From DATHZQ01 sp965216945 (GTDB lineage Bacteria > Actinomycetota > Acidimicrobiia > Spongiisociales > UBA5794), in the NCBI GenBank assembly GCA_965216945.1, contig CBDCGU010000003.1, positions 3,844,001 through 3,908,000 of the forward strand: DNA of 64,000 nucleotides, in the 5' to 3' direction. Shown here in pieces: positions 54,898 to 63,691 of the stretch. How positions within the stretch are numbered: position 1 is the first letter of the stretch; each line of letters opens with the position of its first letter. The translations under genes were made by a program, and so were the position numbers. Below the pieces are notes generated by a model that made no database searches, had not been told where the DNA came from, and saw only the letters and a list, made by a program, of their open reading frames with translations.

Positions 54898-55539
54898 CTA
54901 TGCGTGACGTTCGACTGGATGAGGAGGCACGATCGAGATCGCCAGGTTGCCGCCCGCGACGATCTTCTCGCGCTCGACCTCCAGGCCAACCTCCTCGATC
55001 TCGGCGGGGAGTCCGCCCGACGCTGCGAACGTTCGATAGTTGTCGTAGTGCCCGGAGAGCCTCTCGATCACGGTGGACAAGGCTCGCAGCACCGGTCCCC
55101 GCCAGCCGCGTAGCGACCCAAACCTGAAGTCGACGAAGAGCAGGCGGCCCTCCGGTTTGGCGACACGCACCATCTCTCCGATGAACGTTGCTCGCCCCCC
55201 TGCCGGTATCTCGTGGAGAACCAGCGACGTGAGCACCAAGTCGAAACTGCTCCGATCGAACGGCAGTCGCTCCCCGTCCGTGAGCCGGAGATCGGCTCGA
55301 TCGCCGAGTCGCGCCACCGCCTTGCGGTACATCGCGGCCGAAACCTCGACACCGGCGGCGGTGCATCCTGCCTCGAGATATGGGACGAGCCACGCTCCGG
55401 TACCACACCCCACATCGAGCACGGACCACGCGGGTTGGGGCGGGTGCGTCTGCAGGGCGACGCGGCGAACCCCCGCCTGCATCGGTTCGATGACCGTGTC
55501 GTAGACACCGGCGAATCGGTGGTAGGGGTCACGCGGCAC
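54898..55539 (-). CDS. class I SAM-dependent methyltransferase
   Basis: A 213-residue methyltransferase. VLDVGCGTGAWLVPYLEAG is motif I, LTDGERLPFDRSSFDLVLTSLVLHEIP motif II/III and LLFVDFRFG motif post-III. The layout resembles UbiE/COQ5-like small-molecule methyltransferases. Acceptor unknown. ATG 55539 is the start (MPRDPYHRFAGVYD). Confidence 0.88.
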   Translation of the reverse strand: MPRDPYHRFAGVYDTVIEPMQAGVRRVALQTHPPQPAWSVLDVGCGTGAWLVPYLEAGCTAAGVEVSAAMYRKAVARLGDRADLRLTDGERLPFDRSSFDLVLTSLVLHEIPAGGRATFIGEMVRVAKPEGRLLFVDFRFGSLRGWRGPVLRALSTVIERLSGHYDNYRTFAASGGLPAEIEEVGLEVEREKIVAGGNLAISIVPPHPVERHA

Positions 55540-55667
55540 GCCGTCATTGTACGACGCGCACAGCGGCCAATCCGGTGTGCGCCCGTCACGTTCGGCGACC
55601 TCGGACCGGGCAGCATTGGGGAAGATCCCCTATAGACCGGCGGCCGCACTGCGCCGATGCTGCGGTC

Positions 55668-56846
55668 ATGGTCGCTGAATCCCCGTCTCGCCGAAAGCGC
55701 CGCTGGCCCAGATACCTCGTGTCCGGCCTCGTTGCGCTGATCGTCGTGTTCCACCTCGGAGCAGGGTGGGTGTTCGCCGGGCGAATCAGAAGCGGTGGCC
55801 TCGAACCCGACGTACCTGAGCGCAACTTCGGCTTGACCGTGGAGGCGATCGAGGGGGACGTGATCGTTCTGAGCGGGGATGACGATGCGGTGACCGACGC
55901 CGGAGAGTACGCGCTGATCTGGGACGACGGCTTCGGTCACGTCGGCGAGGTCGTGTCTTCGACCGATGGCTCGGTGCGCCGTCTGTTTCGACTGGTCGCA
56001 GGTGAACCGCCGCCCATCGGTTCGCCCGAGGTCGATCTCGACGCATGGATGTACCCGAGCGATCCGGGAGACGCCGGCCACCAGTTCGGCGAAGTCACGT
56101 ACGCCACACCGCTCGGCGTCATGGACGCCTGGTTCGTTCCGTCAGGCGAAGACGTGTCGAGCACATGGGCGATCCACATTCACGGCTGGCGGGTCGACCG
56201 CCGCGAGGCCATCAGAGCGCTGCCGTCGTTTGCCGCCTCCGGGATCGACTCGCTCGTGATCGAGTATCGCAACGATGCCGGAGCCCCGGCCGACCCCAGC
56301 GGGCTGTATCGCTTTGGGCGCACCAAGTGGCGCGACGTCGAAGCGGCGGTTCGCCACGCCCTCGAGCACGGAGCGGAGGACGTGGTGCTCGTCGGGTACA
56401 GCACCGGAGCGGCTGCGGCGATGGCATTCGTCGAGCAATCCCCACTGGCCGACCGGGTGGTTGGTGCCGTGTTCGATGCCCCGAACATCGACTTTGGCCG
56501 GGTGATCAAGGCCGAGGCACGTGAGACGAAACTCGTACCAGGCTTGCCGTTCACCGTTCCCGCCACCATCACCGCGACCGCGATGGCCATCGCAGACGTC
56601 CGCTACGACATCGACTGGCGTGCGATCGACTACGTCGACCGAGCCTCGGCGTGGGACGTGCCGACGCTGGTCTTCCACGGCGACGTCGACGGAACGGTGC
56701 CGCTGTCAGTTTCTCAGGACCTCGCCGGCGCAAGACCTGAGATGGTCGAGCTCATCGTGATCGAGGGCGCCGACCACGTGACGAGTTGGAACGTCGACCG
56801 TACCCTCTACGAGACCGAGCTGATCGACTTCCTCTCGAGCCTGTGA
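55668..56846 (+). CDS. membrane-anchored alpha/beta hydrolase
   Basis: A 392-residue protein. RRKRRWPRYLVSGLVALIVVFHLGAGWVFAG is a signal anchor (residues 8-38). The hydrolase follows with AIHIHGWRVDRREA, VIEYRND, VGYSTGAAAAMAF (Ser), HGDVDGTVPLS (Asp) and EGADHVTSWN (His). Likely exported or surface-exposed serine hydrolase. ATG 55668 is preceded by a TATAGA-like hexamer at 55631-55636. Confidence 0.82.
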   Translation: MVAESPSRRKRRWPRYLVSGLVALIVVFHLGAGWVFAGRIRSGGLEPDVPERNFGLTVEAIEGDVIVLSGDDDAVTDAGEYALIWDDGFGHVGEVVSSTDGSVRRLFRLVAGEPPPIGSPEVDLDAWMYPSDPGDAGHQFGEVTYATPLGVMDAWFVPSGEDVSSTWAIHIHGWRVDRREAIRALPSFAASGIDSLVIEYRNDAGAPADPSGLYRFGRTKWRDVEAAVRHALEHGAEDVVLVGYSTGAAAAMAFVEQSPLADRVVGAVFDAPNIDFGRVIKAEARETKLVPGLPFTVPATITATAMAIADVRYDIDWRAIDYVDRASAWDVPTLVFHGDVDGTVPLSVSQDLAGARPEMVELIVIEGADHVTSWNVDRTLYETELIDFLSSL

Positions 56847-57803
56847 CAGCGGCGTCCCGGCATGCGTCCCGCGCTCCGAACCTTTCCCGAGTCGATGACC
56901 CGCGACACCCGGATGCGAGAGCCCCGGGGAGTCGGATCCGCTGTCGAGAGGCGGACGCCGGTCTGGAGACGCTCCGACCATCCCCGAGCTCTCCGCCGAC
57001 GCAGCGAAACCGCTGCGAGTGTGGCGGGGTTTCGGAATGGTCGTGCTGGCCAGATTTGAACCGGCGACCGCTTGACCCCCCCAGTTCGATTCAGCCACCT
57101 GAGAATCCTTGGGGCGTCCAGGTTGCTATGGGTTGAATGTGTTGCGTGTCAACGTGTTTCAGAGCTCTGGGCTGCGAGGGCGACAGCAGCAAGAGCGTCG
57201 CTCCAAAGCCCATCGACGCTTTCGACCAGGATGAAACCGAGACCGTCTGCGGTTCCATCGTGTGCCGAAAGGAACCCTCAACATGGCCCGCCGTTGGCCC
57301 AGCCGCCCTACCTCAGCGACTGCACGGCCCTGCGCACGAAGGTGCACAATCCCCGATTGGGTGTCGGATCAGTGTGGCACCCCTCATCCGACACATCGGC
57401 CACGTGCGCGCCACCTTGGCCCGGTGCGGCTCGGAACCACCCCTCCAGTTCTCCGACTGGGACCACGGGAGCGTGCTCTCGCTGAGGAAGCCGAGCAAGC
57501 TGCCCACGTTGCGATGTACGTCGCCACGTGTCTCGTCGACGCCTTGCGCCTTGAGGTGAGCCCAGAGCGCAGCGCCTTGGGAAAGCTCAATGACCTTGCG
57601 CAGCTTCGAGGATGAGAGCAGGGCCTTGTCATCTCGACCGTCGGGGAGCTGCTCAACCTCGTCGAGGAAGCGCCCCTCTCCAGCGCCTCCTGCTTGGCCA
57701 CGGAAGTTAGCGCATCTGTCTCAGACGCCAGCAGCCCGTCGGGTTCCGCAGTCTCGGTGCCGGCAAGCACTGATACGCTCTGTTGTCGGTCCTGCTGTGG
57801 TGC
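56847..57803. other. 957 bp without a confident gene
   Basis: This stretch holds the left tRNA fragment (57038-57083), a 6-bp hairpin at 57001-57016 (GCAGCG - AAAC - CGCTGC) and several short frames. The most gene-like is a plus-strand frame ending at 57615 (LGPRERALAEEAEQAAHVAM... then LGKLNDLAQLRG), but it lacks a ribosome site and its first half is low-quality. Probably decayed or non-coding sequence around an integration site. Confidence 0.4.
57038..57083 (-). other. tRNA-Pro(GGG)-like 3' fragment, left copy
   Basis: Read on the minus strand: anticodon loop remnant CTGGGGGG, stem TCAAG, variable loop CGGTC, T-arm GCCGG-TTCAAAT-CTGGC, acceptor 3' strand CAGCACG, A, CCA. The 5' half of the tRNA is absent. 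It matches the right copy at 61097-61138 in 33 of 39 aligned positions by eye. Reads as an att-type remnant. Confidence 0.6.
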
Positions 57804-58700
57804 TCAGCCGTTGCGTTTGGCCAGGATGGCAGCTGCGTCTTCCATCGCCTTCTCCACGATGGCAACGATGTCGGGCGCACGGCCCGGACCCGTGTAGTGC
57901 AGGTGTGGTCCTGGGGCATCCAGATCATCTGCCCTGTGCGTGCTCATTTGCGGGAGATGGTTGTACCGGGTCCGCCGGTGGAGCTTCGCCACCTGTCTCG
58001 GCCACCGCACATCCCATGGTCTCGGTATGCCGGATGAAACGATATGAAGCTGAAGGCCGATTCGGCGAAGATTGAGGGTGACAGCTGCGTTGAGCCGCAA
58101 GATCTTCATCGTCGGGTTCACGCCCTCGACAGATACGCCGGGGATGGCAAGTCCGAGTGATACCGAAGGCGGAATGCGGGTTGCGCCCAGCATCATCCTG
58201 CCGTTGAGCCTCTCCAAGGCCTCAACGCGACGAGAAGTCAGGCGCTGCCCGTCCTCCATGAATCCCAGAGGGATGAACTCCGGTTCGGGCCGCTCACCCT
58301 TGATCCACGCAGCCGTCGTCCAGTTTTCCCCGATCGCGCCTACCCAGAGGAGTTTCGCCATATAGCGTCGAATGGTGCGAAGACGGTCGTCGCCGAGCTT
58401 GGCTCCTCCGTGGTTCGCCCACCACCTCACGTCTTTGGCGAACCGAGAATCGAGGTCCGACATCCATTCGTTGTTGCACACGGCGCACACGCAGCGGACG
58501 CTAAGAGCGCCAAAGGTCTCGGCGCTCGTGGGACCGGCGAATCGCTCCAGCCCTCCGACGTGACTGATGCCCGTGGCAAGGTCAACATCCATCAGGGCGA
58601 GGACGGGCTTCGACAGGACGTGCTCGTCCGTCAAGAGGTCGTTGTGGGCGCCCGTGGCGCCGCAGAAGATGCAACGTTCAACTGACTCGTTCATGCTCAT
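57804..58700 (-). CDS. HNH-type zinc-finger endonuclease-like protein
   Basis: A 298-residue protein. C10-x2-C13 with LLTDEHVLSK (Asp25, Glu26, His27) and C72-x2-C75 with NNEWMSDLDSRF form an HNH/treble-clef core common in small endonucleases. The C-terminal two thirds are not recognised; they contain beta-rich segments (LPLGFMEDGQRLTS, SLGLAIPGVSVEGV). GAGGGAG precedes ATG 58700. It lies inside the tRNA-flanked island and may be a defence or selfish nuclease; catalysis is not proven. Confidence 0.7.
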   Translation of the reverse strand: MSMNESVERCIFCGATGAHNDLLTDEHVLSKPVLALMDVDLATGISHVGGLERFAGPTSAETFGALSVRCVCAVCNNEWMSDLDSRFAKDVRWWANHGGAKLGDDRLRTIRRYMAKLLWVGAIGENWTTAAWIKGERPEPEFIPLGFMEDGQRLTSRRVEALERLNGRMMLGATRIPPSVSLGLAIPGVSVEGVNPTMKILRLNAAVTLNLRRIGLQLHIVSSGIPRPWDVRWPRQVAKLHRRTRYNHLPQMSTHRADDLDAPGPHLHYTGPGRAPDIVAIVEKAMEDAAAILAKRNG

Positions 58701-58741
58701 GACTCCCTCGACAAGCTAGCGAGCTGCTGTGACAGGAACCG

Positions 58742-59104
58742 GTGTCAACTATCAGCGAATCTGGTAAACGTCAAAGAGCACCAATCGGCAAACCGACCGG
58801 CGCAACGCTCGGCAGAAGGGAATCGGAGGCACGATCTGTCGCCCAGCTCTGTGACCCGCCAAGCATCCCCAACCAACTCGCCACCGTCATGCCGCTCTTG
58901 TCCCCCACCCCAGTTGTGCCGCTCCGCCTCGCAGGATCGGCCGGTTGCTCGATGGTCATACATCTAGCGACGGCGTATGACAAGTGGGCGTTGCCCGTGG
59001 GGGAATACGAAGACCCGATGACATTGGTCGCTGAGATCAACGACTACGGGATCGGACGTGCCGAGGAGAAGCTGAAGGTACTGAGGCCACCGAACCACAA
59101 CTGA
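58742..59104 (+). CDS. possible small hypothetical protein
   Basis: An open frame of 120 codons, start GTG 58742. Composition is unremarkable and Pro/Ser-rich early, with a more protein-like C-terminus (DKWALPVGEYEDPMTLVAEIN). No family, no ribosome site, divergent from the HNH gene by 41 bases. Could be a spurious frame. Confidence 0.3.
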   Translation: MSTISESGKRQRAPIGKPTGATLGRRESEARSVAQLCDPPSIPNQLATVMPLLSPTPVVPLRLAGSAGCSMVIHLATAYDKWALPVGEYEDPMTLVAEINDYGIGRAEEKLKVLRPPNHN

Positions 59105-59251
59105 CAGCGCTCAGGTTCAGCGAGAGCTGACCCGCAGCGGGGCATCCAACGCTGGCTGTTCGTCGGTGGAAGACCTTCTTGCCTTCATCGACGACCACGT
59201 CACCACGAAGGAGCGGGTCCGCTAACAGACAGAGTTGATGCACTCTCCGAC

Positions 59252-60340
59252 CTACGTCCGGGAGCGGGTCGCTCGTTGAGCGGCTTCTCGATACGCCTCC
59301 GTCAGGGCGTCAAGCAACTCCTCTGATACCCGGGTTGTGCTTGTGCCCTGGCCTACTGGTGTCGGATGAGCAGCAGCCTCGACCCGGTCAATCGAGCCCG
59401 GAGCAGCCCGCTCAAATACGCTACGCCAGAACTGAACCGAGCCGCCCCTTACGCTGTACCAGATCGTAACCAACCCTGCGCCCTCGGCCGGTACTCGGGG
59501 TAGCACAGTCATCATCCCTGACTTTCCGTGATAGGTGTTCAGGTCGACAAGCCCATCCGAGTCAAGTGCAGTCGCCCACTCGTACAGTTTCCGAAGCTGA
59601 TCCTGTGCCTCCGGGTTCGCTTCAGCGATCCGCTCGGAGAAGTCCTCGACCCCGGACACCAAGTGGCCCTGGTCCTCAGCCCGAGTAGCGGGGGCCACTG
59701 TGCGGGCCTCCTGACGTTCTGGATCGACCCTCTGCGGCACCAGGATCGATGATGCCCCAACTCGGTACTGACCCACGGTGATCAGGTCGATGACCAGTTC
59801 GGGGGTCACCGCTTCCAGGTATCCGACGAGTCGTACCAACTCCTCTGGCGCCTCATCGAGCACGAACACCAACCGGAAACTTCCCGAGGCCAGGCTTTCA
59901 GCCATGGCGGCACGGAAGTCGGACCGGTCAAAACCGCCGGCCTGATCCTCAGCGGCCACCAGGTCGCCGATCTCGCCGTGACCTAGTTCCTGGAGTTGCC
60001 GACCCAAAACGTCACGTTCCAACTCGTCGAGCGTCAAGCCGTACAACTGGGCGGCGTAAGCAAGCACCTGGGCAACCACCGCCCGTCTCGCCTCAGCATT
60101 GCGGGCCAATTTGATCTCGATCACAGCAAGACGGCCCGAGCGTTCAACGGCCAGCAAGTCGGCGTAGCTGGACCCGAGCCGCACTTCCCTACCCAGCACG
60201 GTGAGCCGAGGAGATCCTGACAATGGGAGAAGCTGTGGTGCCTCTTCAACTAGGTCGTGCAGCTTGGCTTCATCGGGGAAGTCAGCTGGCGCCAGCAGGC
60301 GCCAACCCTGTTGATCGTCATGCTGCCAGATGGCTGCCAT
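59252..60340 (-). CDS. PD-(D/E)XK nuclease-like protein
   Basis: A 362-residue protein. The restriction-endonuclease-like core is YADLLAVERSGRLAVIEIKLAR with Asp61 and Glu75-Ile-Lys77, followed by an arginine/alanine helix typical of NucS-type and DUF91 proteins. The C-terminal half (LVTIWYSVRGGSVQFWRSVFE) is unrecognised and could be a second domain for specificity. ATG 60340 precedes MAAIWQHDD; the frame is open far upstream but without conserved sequence. It may be a DNA repair or phage-restriction enzyme; no methylase is present. Confidence 0.65.
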   Translation of the reverse strand: MAAIWQHDDQQGWRLLAPADFPDEAKLHDLVEEAPQLLPLSGSPRLTVLGREVRLGSSYADLLAVERSGRLAVIEIKLARNAEARRAVVAQVLAYAAQLYGLTLDELERDVLGRQLQELGHGEIGDLVAAEDQAGGFDRSDFRAAMAESLASGSFRLVFVLDEAPEELVRLVGYLEAVTPELVIDLITVGQYRVGASSILVPQRVDPERQEARTVAPATRAEDQGHLVSGVEDFSERIAEANPEAQDQLRKLYEWATALDSDGLVDLNTYHGKSGMMTVLPRVPAEGAGLVTIWYSVRGGSVQFWRSVFERAAPGSIDRVEAAAHPTPVGQGTSTTRVSEELLDALTEAYREAAQRATRSRT

Positions 60341-60538
60341 AGCAGGAACGCTAGTGGCATCGCCCGGCGCTCGGGATACAAGACGGTTGTGCTTCTTGCC
60401 GAGGTCGTCGCCAGTAGCTGGCCATCGACAGGCATATGGCGCCGATGAGCTGGTCCTAAAGCCGCCGCCAGTCTTGCTGATACGCGCGGGACTGAGGAAT
60501 GGCAAGAAAGCCCCAGTATGTGAAGGAACTTTCTCGAG

Positions 60539-60820
60539 TTGGGTGGACGCCCGCCCTTCCCTGTTCTTCTTTGGGTTTCGGCCTGCCATAGGGTTGACGG
60601 TCCTGGGCCTGAGAACCCTCCTGTGCATACGTGGGAAGGCGCTCCGGTCGGTCCATCTGAACCGGCTCCCGTCGTGCGCGACATCGTCATCCCACGGCGT
60701 CCAGTAGTGAACGCAGGCAGATCGGGGGGCACCGGCTACTGCGACACCCACCCTCCATGTCGCGTGGTAGGTCTTTCTCCCTACGACCGCGATGGCGATG
60801 GCATCGCGTGTGAAAACTGA
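60539..60820 (+). CDS. Excalibur calcium-binding domain protein, fragment
   Basis: The last 27 residues (CDTHPPCRVVGLSPYDRDGDGIACEN) are an Excalibur domain with its DxDxDG calcium loop and paired cysteines. Upstream sequence in the same frame is Pro/Arg-rich and not a clear signal peptide. Excalibur domains usually end secreted actinobacterial nucleases or hydrolases, so this is probably a stub of such a gene. The first start codon is uncertain. Confidence 0.45.
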   Translation: MGGRPPFPVLLWVSACHRVDGPGPENPPVHTWEGAPVGPSEPAPVVRDIVIPRRPVVNAGRSGGTGYCDTHPPCRVVGLSPYDRDGDGIACEN

Positions 60821-61096
60821 GCCAATGCGCAACGATGTGCGCCGAGCGACACCCGGAGGGACCATGGCGAAGCACCCAGGCGTCACTGCAACGCGGAGAC
60901 TGCTGACCGGACACAGGCTTCACTGCGTGTCCACATCAAATCCCTCGCCATGCACTGGACGGCCACATCTCCGAGCGCCGCTCAATTGGGGTCCGGGTCG
61001 CGCGGCGCGCCCAAAGCGCGCCCGATCGGCCGTGCACGGAGAGAAACCGACCCCGGTCGACTACGAGGGCCCCCTGCGGTGCAAGGGCTCCCTCGG

Positions 61097-61138
61097 TCGG
61101 GCTGGCCGGATTTGAACCGGCGACCTCTTGACCCCCAG
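61097..61138 (-). other. tRNA-Pro(GGG)-like 3' fragment, right copy
   Basis: Minus strand: CTGGGGG loop, stem TCAAG, AGGTC, T-arm GCCGG-TTCAAAT-CCGGC, acceptor strand CAGCCCG, A. A tRNA-Pro(GGG) whose 5' half would start CGGGCTG and whose anticodon stem would be CTTGA would complete it, but that half is missing. Identity with the left copy begins at the anticodon loop, a typical crossover region of tRNA-targeting integrases. Copies are in direct orientation about 4.05 kb apart. Confidence 0.6.
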
Positions 61139-61356
61139 ACGAGATCAGGGGGTCTTGGAGACCTGGCGAATCGGCGCGATTTGCCTTCTGACCTGGGGTT
61201 TTGTCACGGTTGCTTCTGGTCGTCTCTGGTCGTTTTCGATCCTCTCGCGGACTCCTCGCGGACTCCTGGGCTTGACGGCCGACCGGCGCCGACACATCGC
61301 GAGGCACATCACGGGTGCCCTGCCCCCCCCTTCTCCGTCGACGGCTCCGGTGGTAT

Positions 61357-61380
61357 CCTTACTTCGCCCATCGAGTAAGG
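61357..61380. promoter_or_regulatory. VapB operator dyad
   Basis: CCTTACT at 61357-61363 and AGTAAGG at 61374-61380, exact inverted arms with a 10-base spacer, lie directly upstream of the antitoxin ATG. The AAGGAG inside the right arm also serves as ribosome site. This is where VapB-type antitoxins bind their own promoter. Confidence 0.6.
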
Positions 61381-61392
61381 AGCGGACACAGA

Positions 61393-61641
61393 ATGGATCT
61401 CGCAGCGAAGGTCACATCCAAGGGACAAGTCACGATCCCCAAAGCGGTCCGCGACAAGCTCGGCATCGCCGAGGGCGACGAGATCGTCTTCCGCGTCGAG
61501 AAGAACCGAGCCCTGCTGGCCAAGACACCCAACCTGCTCGAGCTCGCCGGCGTCGTCGACGTCCCGGCGGCGAAACGCGGTACGGCCTGGGACGAGGTCC
61601 GTCGGAGTACGAGGCGTACCCGTGCCGAGGCTCGGAGGTGA
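61393..61641 (+). CDS. vapB: AbrB/MazE-type antitoxin (VapB)
   Basis: An 82-residue antitoxin. DLAAKVTSKGQVTIPKAVRDKLGIAEGDEIVFRVE is a full SpoVT-AbrB swapped-hairpin DNA-binding domain. The C-terminal TPNLLELAGVVDV... RRSTRR segment would contact the toxin. Its stop overlaps the toxin start (GTGA), the classical coupled arrangement. It represses its own operator when bound by toxin. Confidence 0.9.
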   Translation: MDLAAKVTSKGQVTIPKAVRDKLGIAEGDEIVFRVEKNRALLAKTPNLLELAGVVDVPAAKRGTAWDEVRRSTRRTRAEARR

Positions 61642-62030
61642 CGGCGTTCGTCGACACCAACGTCCTCATCCGCCATCTCACCGGTGACCCGCCGGACCTC
61701 GCCGCTCGCGCCACTGCCTTCCTCGCCGCAGCAGATGAGCTGCTCCTCCCCGACCTCATCGTCGCCGAGGTCGTCTACGTGCTCGAGTCCTTCTACGAGG
61801 TGCCCACCGACGAGGTAGCCCGGTTGGTGCGATCGGTGGTCGCCTACCCGCCTATCCGGACGCTGGATCCCGCTCTGCTGCTGCGCTCACTCGAGGTGTA
61901 CGAGACCCATCGCATCGACTTCGCCGACGCGTACCTCGTAGCCTCGGCTGAGGCCACCGGAATTCCCGACATCATCTCCTTCGATCGCAGCATCGACCGC
62001 GCCACAACCGCCAACCGGATCGAGCCCTGA
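61638..62030 (+). CDS. vapC: VapC-type PIN-domain ribonuclease toxin
   Basis: A 130-residue PIN domain. The acidic active-site residues are Asp6 (FVDTNVLIR), Glu44 (VAEVVYVLE), Asp97 (DFADAYLVA) and Asp116 (SFDRSID). VapC toxins cut tRNA or rRNA and are blocked by VapB. GTG 61638 starts inside the antitoxin stop. It follows the tRNA-flanked region closely, so it may have been part of it. Confidence 0.92.
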   Translation: MTAFVDTNVLIRHLTGDPPDLAARATAFLAAADELLLPDLIVAEVVYVLESFYEVPTDEVARLVRSVVAYPPIRTLDPALLLRSLEVYETHRIDFADAYLVASAEATGIPDIISFDRSIDRATTANRIEP

Positions 62031-62208
62031 CTGGACGGACGACACCACGACGGCCACGATGAGTGCTCGCCCCCAGCCGAGCCGCAATCCTCGAAGTGCC
62101 GATCCCGGACACTCTGCAGGATGTGCGTTCGTGCGCCGTATTTGGTGGTCGGCGTGCTCCGCCTGCGCTTCGACCCGAGTAATCGATCGTCGGCCTACGA
62201 TCGAAGAC

Positions 62209-62400
62209 GTGGACATCGAGGGCTCGTTGGCAGAGATCGTCGTAGCCGCGTCACGCTGGATCACCGATACCGGTGAAGTCCTGGATATCGCGAGATACTC
62301 CCGAGCCGCCGGGGCGCGGGACCACGTCCTGTTTGACGATCCCGAGGCGTTTGCGGTTTGGGCAGACTCGCTACCCGCCGACACCAATCTTCTGTCCTGA
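62209..62400 (+). CDS. small hypothetical protein
   Basis: A 63-residue protein starting at GTG 62209; acidic, with an amphipathic middle (ARYSRAAGARDHVLFDDPEAFAVW). No family known. A 7-bp inverted repeat CGATCGT / ACGATCG stands at 62184-62203 just upstream, possibly a regulator site. Low confidence as a gene. Confidence 0.35.
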   Translation: MDIEGSLAEIVVAASRWITDTGEVLDIARYSRAAGARDHVLFDDPEAFAVWADSLPADTNLLS

Positions 62401-62501
62401 AGGACTTCGAGCTTGATATGCGCGGCGCGGCGTCGGACGTGAGTCACCAGATCCCCAGTGAGACGGATGTCGAGTGGCTGATGATGATCGACGCCCCGTG
62501 A

Positions 62502-62708
62502 GGGTCACGCGCCGCGGCCGCGGAGGCCACGCAGACCGATCTCTGTACGGCTCTCTCGGCGGCATTGCTGGTCGGGCTCGGACTGAACCTGCTGCTCGGA
62601 TGGTGGTGGGCCGATCCGCTCGCAGCGTTGGCGATCGCTGCGATCGCCGCGTATGCGGCCGTTGCGACGTGGCGGGCACCGTCCCTCGCCCACACGTGCT
62701 GTAGCTGA
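62502..62708 (+). pseudogene. cation-efflux (CDF) transporter remnant
   Basis: The plus frame reads TALSAALLVGLGLNLLLGWWWADPLAALAIAAIAAYAAVATWRAPS, the fourth-fifth transmembrane region of cation diffusion facilitators with the ADPLAAL motif. There is no start, metal-binding Asp motif of the fourth helix or C-terminal domain in frame, and the piece is 69 codons long. A decayed fragment of a heavy-metal exporter, perhaps related to the neighbouring metal ABC transporter genes. Confidence 0.6.
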
Positions 62709-62754
62709 GCGGGCCGGCCTCTCACCGTCAGCCGACCTGACCTCAGTCGTCTCC

Positions 62755-63672
62755 TCAGTCCGCCGACACGGGGGCCTGCCGCGTGCCGCGTTTTCGGGCG
62801 AGGTCGACCGCTGCCCGTACTGCGAGCACAACAAAGAAGAGTGCAATCGGCATACCCGCCATCGCTGCCGAACCGGAGATGTCGGCATGGAAGCTGACGA
62901 TGAGTCCGGCGGCGACGCATAGCACGCCGATCAAGGCTGCAGCCGCCATGATGTTTGGGAGCCGTCGTGCCAGCAGCGCTGCGGTCGCTGGCGGTCCGAC
63001 GAGCAGGCCGAAGACCAGCAACGTGCCCACCGTTTGGAACGAGGCAACGATCGTCAGGGTCATGAGGCCGAGCATCACGGCATGGGACAGTCTGGGCCGG
63101 AAGCCGAGCAGTTGCGCCTTTTGCTCGTTGAACGACAGCGCCAGGAAGGGACGGTAGAAGACGAGGGTCGCGATGAGCGAGATAATCGCGACTACTGCGA
63201 GCGCTCGAATGTCTGCAGCCGTCACGCCGAGGGCGTCCCCGAACAGGATGCCCGTCAGACTGCCCTGATACGAGTCGGTGCGTGAGATCAGGATGACCCC
63301 GAGTGCCAGCATGCCCACGAAGAGCAGGCCGATGGAGGTGTCGTCCGAGAAGGTCGTCTGCCTGCGGACCAGGTTGATGCCGCCGATCATCACAACTGCG
63401 GCGAGCGCCGCACCCACCAGCACGTTGAAGTCCAGCAAGACTGCGAGGGCAATACCCGGGATCACGCCATGCACCAAGGCGTCCCCGAGGAAGCTCATGC
63501 CGCGCACCACGACCCATGTGCCGACGAGCGCCAGCCCAACGGACGCAAGTGCACCGCCTATGAGCGCTCGTTGCTGAAACGCCAACTCGAAGGGCTCGAT
63601 CAACCAGTCCACTGCAGGATCAGGGTAGATCGATCCTGGCGGGGCATCCCTGACGCACGCGGATGTCAACAC
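62755..63672 (-). CDS. metal ABC transporter permease (ABC-3/ZnuB-like)
   Basis: A 305-residue membrane protein of the ABC-3 family with about eight helices: GTWVVVRGMSFLGDALVHGVIPG is the characteristic ABC-3 block, and DSYQGSLTGILFGDALGV, FRPRLSHAVMLGLMTLTIVASFQTVGTLLVFGLLVGPPATAALL continue it. It forms the channel for zinc or manganese uptake with an ATPase and a binding protein. GTG 63672 is the longest start; GTG 63612 would give residues from VDWLIEPF and is equally plausible. Confidence 0.88.
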   Translation of the reverse strand: MLTSACVRDAPPGSIYPDPAVDWLIEPFELAFQQRALIGGALASVGLALVGTWVVVRGMSFLGDALVHGVIPGIALAVLLDFNVLVGAALAAVVMIGGINLVRRQTTFSDDTSIGLLFVGMLALGVILISRTDSYQGSLTGILFGDALGVTAADIRALAVVAIISLIATLVFYRPFLALSFNEQKAQLLGFRPRLSHAVMLGLMTLTIVASFQTVGTLLVFGLLVGPPATAALLARRLPNIMAAAALIGVLCVAAGLIVSFHADISGSAAMAGMPIALFFVVLAVRAAVDLARKRGTRQAPVSAD

Positions 63673-63691
63673 CAGGGAGATCCCGCCCGGT

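Larger units (their letters stand above)
60821..61392. other. 572 bp without a confident gene
   Basis: Contains the right tRNA fragment (61097-61138) and, at its end, the VapB operator. Otherwise only short frames and GC-rich inverted repeats (for example near 60990-61020). I see no coding signal. Confidence 0.45.

Noticed and set aside
57262..57615. Plus-strand frame as a gene
   Set aside because: First half is Arg/Pro-rich shadow-like, no ribosome site and no family; kept only as a remark in the gap entry.
60990..61030. GC-rich inverted repeats as a terminator
   Set aside because: Short arms typical of GC-rich DNA, no upstream gene end within reach.
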